The notes beneath the pieces were generated by a model that had not been told where the DNA came from, made no database searches, and saw nothing but the letters and a program-made list of their open reading frames with translations. Positions 32,567-42,700 of a DNA stretch of 64,000 bases are shown piece after piece; position 1 is the stretch's first letter, and each line of letters begins with the position of its first letter. Position numbers and translations under genes: made by a program. The DNA lies in contig CM070570.1 in the NCBI GenBank assembly GCA_036346355.1, forward strand, positions 44,965,592-45,029,591. The letters run 5' to 3'. Origin of the DNA: Rhipidocladum racemiflorum. Taxonomy: Eukaryota > Streptophyta > Magnoliopsida > Poales > Poaceae.

Positions 32567-33330
32567 CTTCCTCTCTCCCTCTCTTCTTCCCGGCCGGCGT
32601 TGATCGCCCTCGCTTCTCCACGATCGCCCTTGCTCTGCCGTCAAGAAACAGATCGATCTGTTTTGAGTCGAGTCGGCCCGTTTTTTACCGAGTAATTATC
32701 GCCAAACGGTATGGCGACAACTAGTAACATACTAACATATAAACAACTAAAATCATTACTCTAAACTAAACCATATACTAACCTATAAACAACTAAAATC
32801 ACTACTCTAAATTAAACAAAGTTAAACAACTAAAATCGCTACTCTAAATTAAACAACTAAAATTGCTACTAACATACTAACATATAAAATCATTACTCTA
32901 AATTGAAGAACACTAAATTAAACAAAGTTGCAATGTTACCTTCTTCCTTCTTCTTCCTTCCTCTATCTCCCTCTCTTCCTCCTCTCTCTATCTCCTTCCT
33001 CTCTCCCTCTCTTCTTCCCGGCTGGCATCGATCGCCCTGCTCCTCTCTTCCTAGCGATCGCCCTCTGCCGCTGAACGAAACAGATCGATCTGTTCGGAGT
33101 CGGGCTGTTTTTTTACCAAGGAGTTATCGCCAAGTTGTTACCACACCATTTGGCAATGACTGCCTCGTTTCCTGTGAAATTTAACGACCACCGGTTAACT
33201 ACATAATTAAGCAGTAGTAGCCAAACGGTATGGCGACTACTACTTGTTCGCCGTACGATTTGGCAATTACTGCTAATTCACCATACCATTTGGCGATTTA
33301 GTATTAATTTTGCAAAAAAAAATTGCGTAC
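31712..33330. repeat. 5' flank of the MULE: AT-rich minisatellite and tandem duplication
   Basis: 31760-32440 is built of CTACTCTAAATTAAACAACTAAAATCG-like units of about 26 bp. The block about 32100-32720 (minisatellite, CT-rich tract, GATCGATCTGTT, TTTTTACC, CGCCAAACGG) is repeated in shortened form at about 32735-33150. The CT tracts (32460-32590 and 32940-33020) generate Arg/Glu or Ser/Leu artefact frames. From 32690 to 33300 a TCGCCAAACGGTATGGCGA word recurs. Confidence 0.75.
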
Positions 33331-33675
33331 TAATATCGCAATTGTTATTAAAAATGTATTATTTAGAAAAAAAAATTCCCCATACGGAGTAACATAGGAG
33401 TATATATGTATGACTTTGAGGGGAATTCCTATAATTTTTGTTGTTCATGTGGGCTAAAAAGTTAAAAGCCTGTGACAAATGGATGGCAACCACAGCCCAC
33501 ATAACTAAGATCATGTGGTCAACAATGGAAGCATGTTCCATTTTCAAATGGGGTGAAGTGTTGTTATTGAAAGGGAACAAGTAGTAGCACCTTTTTGCTT
33601 CGCCCACTTTCTTCCACCTCAAAGGCTCTCTCATCGCGACACTTGACATTATCTCCTTCATCCCTTTTTTCTTCC
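33331..33675. other. No gene recognised
   Basis: AT-rich interval between the MULE flank and the hAT element. Frames present show no family signature. Confidence 0.4.
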
Positions 33676-34791
33676 TAGGGATTTCAATCGGGTGGGTACC
33701 TCTGGGTATAATCGCCTCAGACCCACTACCTAAGCTCGAACACAAGCCACCCACCTGAACCCACTAAGCTTCACGGGCACAAATTTGTGCCCACGCCCGA
33801 ACCCGATGGGTACCTGATACCCAATGAGTATCCATTGGTAGAGGTGGGCATGTGACCGGAGGGGGAAGGGGAAGGGGAAGGCGAAGGGGGCATGCGTACC
33901 TGGTCGGAGGGAGAAGGAGAGGGCACCGCGCCTGCCGTAGTCGTAGCCGTCGTTGATGCCATGGCCGCCACGCCCATTACCAGAGGGGACGGGGAGAGGG
34001 AGGGGGAGGGGAAGAGTTCGGCTGGGGCGTCAGCGAAGTCTGTGGCAACACGATTGAGGTTGGGGAAGGAGCCTGAGGAGGTGGCCGTGGGGAGGCGACC
34101 GTGTGGAAGGAGGCACTATGGGGTCCGAGGGGATGAGGGGGCACTGTGTGGGGTGAGGAGGTAGCCGTGGGGGCAGATGGGGGCTAAGGGCGAGGCGATC
34201 GGGGTGGAGGGAGGTAGCCGAGGTAGAGGGATGCGAAGGGGTCGAGCCAGTGCCGAGGGAGGCAGAGGGCGGGGGGACTCGGGAGGGAGAGGGAGGGGGC
34301 TAAGCTAGCGCTGAGGCAAGCGGAGGCGATGGCGGGAGGCGCAGAGTGGCGGGACTTAGGAGGGAGAGGGAGGGGGCAGAGCTGGCGCCGAGGGAGGTGG
34401 AGGGCGACGGGACTCAGAAGGGAGGCAAGGGGGTTGAGCTGGTGCTGACGGAGGTGGAGGGCGGCGAGACTCAGGATGGAGTGGGAGGGGCGCATGAGGG
34501 TGGAGACGAGTAGATCGGGCCATCGGGGGATTACGGCGATGCAGGCGCAGGAGGACTGGAGGAGTGAGCCGTCAGGCACTGAGTTAGTGAGTTAGGGTTT
34601 TGTTTTTCTAATGTATCTCATAAAAAGTGGGGCTCACATGTCATAGGATACCCATAGGTATAAATTGACTCCACTCCCATCCTATAATCTTATCGGGTAC
34701 CAAAATCCAAAAATTTATGAGTCTGCAGTGCTAACTGTGCCGCCCTTATCGGGTCGGGTACCCAAACCCATGGGTAAAAGCGCCATCCATA
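33676..34791. mobile_element. hAT-type nonautonomous element, 1116 bp
   Basis: Ends TAGGGATTTCAATCGGGTGG and, inward from the right, TATGGATGGCGCTTTTACCC. Flanking 8-bp sequences TTTCTTCC (33668-33675) and TTCCTTCC (34792-34799) differ at one base. Subterminal GGGTACC words occur at both ends. The interior is GC-rich GAGGGAGG-type sequence without a transposase. Confidence 0.75.
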
Positions 34792-34799
34792 TTCCTTCC

Positions 34800-35160
34800 T
34801 CTCAAATTAAAACTAGTTTTTGTTTTCAAATTTTCTCCCAAGTTTTTGATAAAGAAATATGTTTTATTCACTTTCGAAAGTATTTGCATCAAAACTTTTT
34901 GAACCAAATATTTTTTGAAATGAAACTTTTGAACCAGAAGGTTTTTGAATTGAAAGTTTTCAAACAAAAAGTTCTTGAATTAAAAGTTTTCAAAGTTGAA
35001 ACTTTTCGATTTGAAAATTAAATTTGAGAACTTTCGATTCAAAATTTTTGTAAGTTGAAAGTTTCTAATTTGAAACTTTTTGATTTGAAATTTTTAGTGA
35101 AAACTTCCTATTTAAAATTTTCAAAGATAAAATTTTCTAATTTGAAAACTTTTGTGATAA
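34800..35160. repeat. Cryptic short-period repeat of TTGAAA/TTTTCAAA words
   Basis: Over 350 bp nearly every 10-14 bases repeats GAAAGTTTT, CAAAG or TTTGAAA. No stable unit length. Frames through it are low complexity. Confidence 0.6.
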
Positions 35161-35271
35161 ACAGGAAGGGAGGGAGGCGGAAGAAGTGAGTAGGGAAAAA
35201 GAAAACAAGAAAAGTGGAGATGGATGGGGATGATGACACGTAGAAATGTGTCCGTCACTTTTGCAAGTTAA

Positions 35272-35655
35272 GGGCATGTTTGGCAACAAAACTTTTCAAA
35301 ACCATAGTTTTGCAAAACCATGGTTTGAGAATTGTCTTGACATAAAAAACATAGTTTTACCAAATACCATGGAAACCATGGTTTTTCTTGGAACTCTCAA
35401 CTGTTTGGCAACAAAGTTTTTGGTTGATAAAGTCTTGAAACAAGAGTTGTTTTGGCACCAATGTTCAGAAAATTTTGCCCAAGACCAAAGTTTTCAAAAC
35501 AGAGAAAAAACCATGGTTTTGTGAAAACCATGGTTTTGAAAACAGAGTTTTTTGAAGGGCTACCAAACACCTCTTGGTTTCTAAAACAGAGTTTTTCTCC
35601 AAAACCATGGTTTTGCCTCGAAACTATGAAAAAAACCTTGTTGCCAAACAGGCCC
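35272..35655. mobile_element. Tourist-like MITE, 384 bp
   Basis: Ends GGGCATGTTTGGCAACAA and TTGTTGCCAAACAGGCCC, flanked by TAA on each side (35269-35271, 35656-35658). Interior rich in AACCATGGTTTTG palindromes. TAA duplication and GGGC-TGTTTGG ends fit PIF/Harbinger-derived MITEs. Confidence 0.85.
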
Positions 35656-35658
35656 TAA

Positions 35659-36264
35659 GGGTACTCTTAAACTAGTCATACCCTAATATTATTCCATCGG
35701 GTCTATTTGCTTGGCAAATTTGCCATTCACATATTCATAGTACGACATTTGATATCTACATCGCCGATGGCTATATATGGTCGACTAGAGTCCAGTGCTT
35801 ACATAAATCATGTAACGATAGCTGAGTAGTAATCAACCGTTGTCAAACCGTCAATTTTCACCCTTGGTTTTCAAATTCACCAGAGTAGAACATTGTTTTG
35901 AGACCACAGTATAGCATCCCCTCGACAACAACATGATGAGGCATTCGTATATGCAACGCATACACTATTCATCCTATTCTTCGCCGACTAAGAAACGCAA
36001 ACTTTTTACTAAAAGCAACCAATTCATGGAAACTTCTTGATCATTCCACAGCACGCAAACAACCAATTGCAAGTACCAATCTCCCGGCCTGAGGCGTGTG
36101 CATAAGGTGGTGTACACCCCTTATATGATTAATCATCAAATACATATCAATTTTATGATAAATAATCAATTGTTCCGATAATAAAATGTAGAAAGAGCCA
36201 TCAAGAAGAGTCGAGGCTTCAAGAGACACTGGCCTCTGCTTTTGCCCCCTCTTGTGGGGCTCTA
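35659..36264. other. Upstream flank of the CHUP1-like gene, no gene recognised
   Basis: Unique-looking AT-rich sequence with no clear coding region. May contain distal promoter sequence of the gene at 36769, but no TATA box with convincing spacing is seen. Confidence 0.4.
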
Positions 36265-36423
36265 ATGCTTTCTTCTCTTTGGCCATCTTCCATCCATGCA
36301 ACAAGGAATCAAATCCTAATTTTTGTTTCCTTGAGTCAACTCTCTCTCTCATGCTTTCTTCTCTTTGGCCATCTTCCATCCATGCAACAAGGAATCAAAT
36401 CCTAATTTTTGTTTCCTTGAGTC

Positions 36424-36436
<13 letters not shown>
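36265..36436. repeat. 86-bp tandem duplication in the gene's 5' region
   Basis: ATGCTTTCTTCTCTTTGG... through TTGAGTCAACTCTCTCTC occurs twice head to tail (starts near 36265 and 36351) with almost no differences, so it is recent. Confidence 0.9.

Positions 36437-36461
<25 letters not shown>
36426..36461. repeat. (TC)n microsatellite in the 5' UTR region
   Basis: Uninterrupted CT dinucleotides at the end of the second tandem copy. TC tracts are common in plant 5' UTRs and core promoters. Confidence 0.9.
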
Positions 36462-36462
<1 letters not shown>

Positions 36463-36768
36463 AATTTGATCTACAGTTTTGACATATATGCCCATGGGGC
36501 CGCCTCCTCAAGGGCTCTGTTTCTGTGCCCCCGGGCACGGGGAATTGGAGAGCAGAGCGTGTCCAATATGTGGTGGATTGACACGATGGAGATGCTGGAG
36601 AGAGCAGAGGAAGGCGAGAATTGGGGAGCTGGCCTTAGATTCTCTCTCCGGTTTGATCCGAGAAAGCCGGGCTTTGATCGTACTCTGCTCAGCTTCCCTG
36701 TTTCTGTACTGTTTGGCCGCCTTCTTGGATGGGGCGAGAACGGCAGCCTGAGGAGACCGCAGGGGTCC

Positions 36769-39700
36769 ATGGTGATCACAGAAGGAGGTGGGGAGTCGGC
36801 TGCCGCCATCGCCGTCGCGGCCGCCGCTGCCGTTTCTCTTTACTTTGCTGCGCTCTTTGGGTCCGATCAGCAGCCTCACCGTCCACGCCGGCGGCGACTG
36901 TCGGCGTCTGCACTGGCTAGGCCAAATTCTGGTGTGCAGTTCTACTTGTTTTGCTTTGTTCGTACCCTTTGCTTCAATATATGTGATGTGATGGTGGTTT
37001 TGATTTCTTTTTTTTTTTTATCGATTTGTCTGTAGCAGCAGCTAGGCCTCGTGCTCTGCCTGCGCCAGATGGGCTACGAATTCTGTCATTAAATGTAAGT
37101 AGTGATCCCAGGCTAGAACTCCGAATTTCTTGATCATGGCAAATTCATGACATCGAGCTAGGTCTAATTCTCTGTCCTTCGTATCAAGGATGAGTCTTTG
37201 GAAAACTTAATTCACGGCACGTCGATCGGCGCCGGGGAGGACGAGCCGATTCTTGTGGCAAGAGTTAAGACCGACATGGCGGGAGCAAACGCCGACGGCA
37301 AAACGGAGCACGATCAAGCGGAGAAAGAACGGGAGGAGGTCGAGCGGTTAAAGGAGCAGTGGCTGTCGCTCCTGAAGCTGGAGCTCGACGGCCACCGGGA
37401 GCAGGAGGCCACCGTGCGGGAGCTCGAGAACCGCGTCAGCGTCGCCGCCGTGGAGGCTCGGCTCCTGCAGCTCAAGGTTTCTTCGCTGCAGGAGGAGAAC
37501 CACACGCTCGAGGCGCAGGTGCCGGAGCTGGGCGCCGTCCGGGCCAAGCTGGCGCGCGCCAAGGAGAAGCTGAGCGCGCTCAAGGCGCGGGTGCAGGGCG
37601 AGCAGGAGGAGGCGCGGCGCGAGACGACGGCGCTCTGGGAGAGGGTGAAGGAGCTGGAGAGGGACGGCGAGGAGAGGGCCAAGGCTCTTGCGGCGGAGGC
37701 GGCGGCACTGCGGAAGGCAAACGCCGGGCTGGAGGAGGAGAACATGGAGCTTGCTCTGAGGCTGCAGGATGCGGAGCAGATTGCCTCCTCTGTTAATCAG
37801 GTTCTTGAGGTAATTGAGTTCCTAATTCTCGACTTCATTGCAATTTTTCTCACCATTTTTATCGTTGCATTCTAGGATTACCACATGCCATGTTGTTGAG
37901 AAATATGTGTTGAATGGTTTATGATAGCAGTTTATGATCTGCTTTATGAAATGACCTAAAAATTCAAAGTGAATTTAAAATTAGATTTTATATTGAATTT
38001 TCCGGTTTTGGATTTTGATTCGTTCCCCATCCTGGGCCAAAACTCCTTGTTCTTGGGACGTTCGGCCCATCTCTCCTCCCCGGCCTGCCTCGCCTCGAGG
38101 CCCAACCCGCCCCGCCCGACAGCCACTGTCTCCTCCGGCGTCGGCGCGCTCAGCGCATTGCTCCCGGCCAAGCAGCGCCGCCGCCCTGCCTCGCGCCGCC
38201 CGCGACGTCGCCTCAAGCGCCCGCCGCCGCCGCCGCCGTCGTCGCGCCGACGCCCGCCGCTCGCCTCTCTCCTCGCGCGCCGCTATAAAAGCCGCGACCA
38301 CCTGCCTTTTTCCTTGCCCGCCTCGCCCGCTCAAGGTGGTGAGCTCTCCCCCGCGCCCTTGTCTTCCCGGCTCGGCCGCCCGCGCCGCTTCGCCGCCGCA
38401 GACGACCGCCGCCACGCCTAACCCTAGTCGGCCCCGCCCCTGCCTCTCGCCCACGTGGGCCTGGCCCAGCTCGGCCAGGCCGAACGCCGCCCCACCCTGT
38501 GGGCCTTGGCCCACTTAGCCCAGCCGAAGCCAGCCCAAACACTGTTCCAACAGTGTTTTTGATTTTCGGATTTAATAATTTGTTTATTAATTCCAAAAAT
38601 TCATTTTAAATCCGAAAAACCATTTTTAAATCCAGAAAAATCCCCGAAATTTTCCGGAAGCCCCGGAAACCCACCAAATACACATTCCGCACCGTTTCGC
38701 GCCACTGAGTCCAAAAATACCCTCCGTTCCTCAATCCGGAGTCTCCAAAATTCCCAAATGCCCAAACTGCCCTCCGTTCTCTCTCTCAGCCCGGTTCCGG
38801 TTTCCGTTTTCAATTTTCGTTTCCGTTTCCGTTTCTTTTTTCGTTTGTTTATTGTCATTCGTCCTTTTCGCGCTAGATCCAGTCGTTGGACAGTTCGAAG
38901 AGCCACCGCAGTACCCGGAGCAGGAGCCCCGAACGACTACATCGACTACGGTTCAGCCGATCCGATCGCTGAGCAAGGCAAGCCGTACACCTTTGACCAT
39001 GTTGAACTGAATCATGCCATGCTATAGTTATTAATTAATTTCTATCGCATTACTTTGTTGAATATTGAAATATTGAAAACTGTTATTTTGGAATGACATA
39101 ATACCTAGATAATGCCGATTTGCTCAGTGAAACTTTCTTGAAAGATATTGAACCATATTAAATCCTTTGTAACCCTAGATGATTACTATTGCCATGTTAA
39201 GATTAGTTATTATTAATCCTAGCTAGTTAGCTCAAATGTTTTTGAAAATAGAAATAAAATGCTGCCGAATCTTTGATTCGGATGTTTGTAAAAGTACTGC
39301 AGTCTGGGGGATAGTATTGGATTAATCCCCTGAGTGGATGAGAATCCGATCCTCGGCTGGTGATTAAGCTTTGGTTTGATTTTTGGCAGTGTAAGGTTAA
39401 TAACCCTCTTGAGCAAAAGTAAATAACTTAAGTTCCCGCTCAACCACAAGTCGGACTGGTCAATAGATCTGTTCCCGACATAACTCAGTACATTGGGTCA
39501 TTCCTGGAACCTCTTAACTAAAAATCGGTAGAAACGATAGGCGCTCATTGGAACGAGGATTCTGGATGAAGCGTTTCGGGCTATCGATTAATAAACTAAA
39601 ACCAGGAATGATTCAACAAAAGGTTGTGATGATCTCGACCCAGCCGGATGCACTTAGGTTGCATGTTAATTCATGATTGGCATTAACAGTCGTAGATATC

Positions 39701-42700
39701 TTGTGAGTAAAGCTGAGCCCCTCTGCAGATATAATCATGATGGTATTCGAATACGCCGTACTTCCGGTTAATAAAGTTAAGTTTGAACTGGGGTGATACC
39801 CGTAACCAAGCTCAAGTTATGTTTTGGAATTTGAAGAAGTTGGTTAAGTGTTGTTGAACTTGTGGAAACCCCCCTACTATTATTTATGGTTTGTGCTTCA
39901 AATGTAAAATGAGTTGGAAAATAAAACTGCATCCAGATACTTAAACCCTAGTCCCTTCCATTGGATAATTCCCTGCATATAGTATTCAGAGTTCTTCGTA
40001 CGACTTGTTGAGTACTCCCGTACTCACCCTTGCAAACCCCCGCCCCTTTCAGAGTTTGAAGAAGCTGGAGCGTATCAGGAATACGTAGATGGCGATCTTG
40101 TTTGGTTTTGAGGTCTTAGTCTTTTGCTCAGGCCTGCCTGTGCGGTGTTTTGAATGTATTATATTCGGGCCCTGTTGCACCCTCTTTTGTAAAAATTCGG
40201 CCGTTAGGCCCTATATTGAATAAAAGAGTTGAATTCGCTTTTGCCTGGCAATATACTCTTGTCCTTTCCGACAGCTAATCATCCTGGGTAGCTGTCGAGG
40301 CGTACGGTTCTGCCCCTAAAAAGACGGGCCGTCACACTTTACAGCTTCTGCCAAGTGATAAAAAATAACATAAGTAAAAAAGTATATTGTTAAGAACAAG
40401 TAAAAATACAGTTTATTTGTCGAGGTGTTTGGACGATTGAAATATATAATTCTTGCCTTAGGAATGGTCTTAAGGTTGCTTGTTTTATGGTGGTTTGTAA
40501 TTTTGTGGGTGATGTGCCCTTCGTCATCTCCTCTGGTTTGGAATGAAGTTGGAGCTGAATTCTGTGCTAAGTTTTTTGTTTGCCATGTCACTGTCACAAC
40601 TTTAATTTGACTTAAGGTTGCTTTATCGAATCTATATACATAAAAATAAACAGAGATATTTGTTGTTAATAATACGGTATTAGCAATTTTATCATAACAA
40701 AAAATTCCAAATAAATTTAATAACTATGAATCAGCATTATCATCTAAGTATAAACATCAATACTGGAATAAGATATTTAAAAATATCAAAACAAGCATGT
40801 TCATAATCAAGTATTTAAGCAAATGCATAACAATAAACATTAAAGGAGACATACAACTAGCAAAGAGTTCAAACTGTTATTTTGTGCATTCTCAGATGTT
40901 GGGTTGCCTAAAAAGGTCTTCCTCGCTACTAGGGATAAGTTATAGGCTTATTTGTGACAACCTTACCTCAAAATAATAATTTCAATACTTAGTAGTTTAA
41001 GAACCTAATAAATTGATCATCTAGAACAATATTGACAAGTATATAAGGATTTACCACCTAGAAAAAAGCTTACCGACAGAAAACAGACAATAGCAAAGTA
41101 TGAACAGTACCAGAGGACAATAGGAAGTATTCAAAACATTAGCTTAAGCTATTGAATAGTGAGCATTCTAACACTAGCGCGCGCATATATATATATGTAT
41201 GTATATATGTATGTACGTATGTATGTATACATGTACATGTATACATACATATATACATGTATGTATACATACATACATACATACATATATACATACACGT
41301 ATATACGTATATACATATATACATACGTATATACGTATATACATACGTATATATATATACATACATACATATCACATATCACAGTAGATAATCAGTTGAC
41401 CTAACCAAGTATTGCAAGTTATAGGAAGCTAAGTATTGTTGTCACAAATAACTCTATCTCAACATAAATCCTCACAGAACGATTATCTCCAACATGCAAG
41501 GTCCTCAAGCAATTAACTGGCCCCTTTGCAATATAAATAAAGCGACTAATCATAGCAGATTAGTAATACTCACAAAGCACCAACAGAGTGTTAGTGCAGC
41601 AGGCTAGACACATCGAAGATGTTGTCCCAGAAAGCAATACGTAACTGCAAAGCCGAAGAACTACCAGCGATTGATCCGAAGATACAAAGCCGCAATCTCC
41701 AAGTGAGGCAATTTAACCAGAAGATCCGAGATAAAGCAAACACTGCACAGGGTATCAAAACCAACACCTCAGCCAAGGGTTGACAATGCCGAACACAGTA
41801 CCAAGCCACAAGAACTTGCTCTACCACGGGCAACCACAGCTGAGCCAACAAAACCACCACAAGTCCTCACTGCCGAGCCGCCAAAACATAGCAGCGCAAG
41901 CCAACAAGCTCGAGTGCGACCTCCAATAGCACTAGGTGCTCCTCAAATCCAACAAGCAATTCAAGCCTTCTAACAATATTAAACTTTATTCTCCAATTAA
42001 TTCGGGTTACTCACCGAAGTGGCAGCCACGAATCAATTGAGTTAGGATCATAGAAGGGGAACACTTTAATTGCTTTAGTTGGATCAAGATCTTGCCCACA
42101 AGCACAAATATAGCAATGGAATAAGAATTGGCCAGTGGGGATAAGACCATCTCCAACCGTGTCCCTTCCCCTCTCCCTTCCCCTCCGCAAAGGGATTCCC
42201 ATTCCCTTCAACGTTCCAACAGATTCCCTTCAGCATTTCCTTCGTGAAGGGATTCTCTCTCCCATTCCCTTTAGCAAGGGATTCTCTCTCCTTTCCCTAT
42301 ACAATTCTCTTTAAAGGGAATCTGTTGGAGATGAGGGAAAATAAAGGGAATGGAAATGAGTAAAGGGTACAGGGAAGGGAATGAAATGAAGGGAATATGG
42401 TTGGAGATGGTCAATAAGGATTTCACCGTATCTTTGAAATCCATACCACCGGCAAGAAAAAGGAGCAGCCGAATGGAAGGGGACTGCGCAACCGCCGCCG
42501 AAGGCGGCGCCGAACGGTGCCATATGCGGGATGCGAGCACTGTCGCCCGGTCTTCCCCATGACTCGCTCGCCTTGCCCCTCTCTCGCTGGCTCGAACACA
42601 TGCTCGCCTAGACGGGCGAGACAAGGCACCGAAGTGCCTTCTCCTGCTCCCGTCCTATTGGGCTGGCTTGGCCTTCAGGCCAGGTCAGCCCAGTTGGCTC

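Noticed and set aside
32420..32700. Leu/Ser-rich or Arg/Glu-rich small proteins
   Set aside because: Translation of a CT dinucleotide tract.
36466..36768. Upstream in-frame extension of the CHUP1-like protein
   Set aside because: It would put about 100 low-conservation residues before the hydrophobic N-terminal helix that is expected near the start; the ATGG at 36769 is preferred.
38015..38596. GC-rich open frames on both strands within the solo LTR
   Set aside because: They lie entirely inside an LTR with clear borders and have no family signature.
41139..41404. Long Tyr/Ile/Met repeat proteins on both strands
   Set aside because: Translation of a tetranucleotide microsatellite in every frame.
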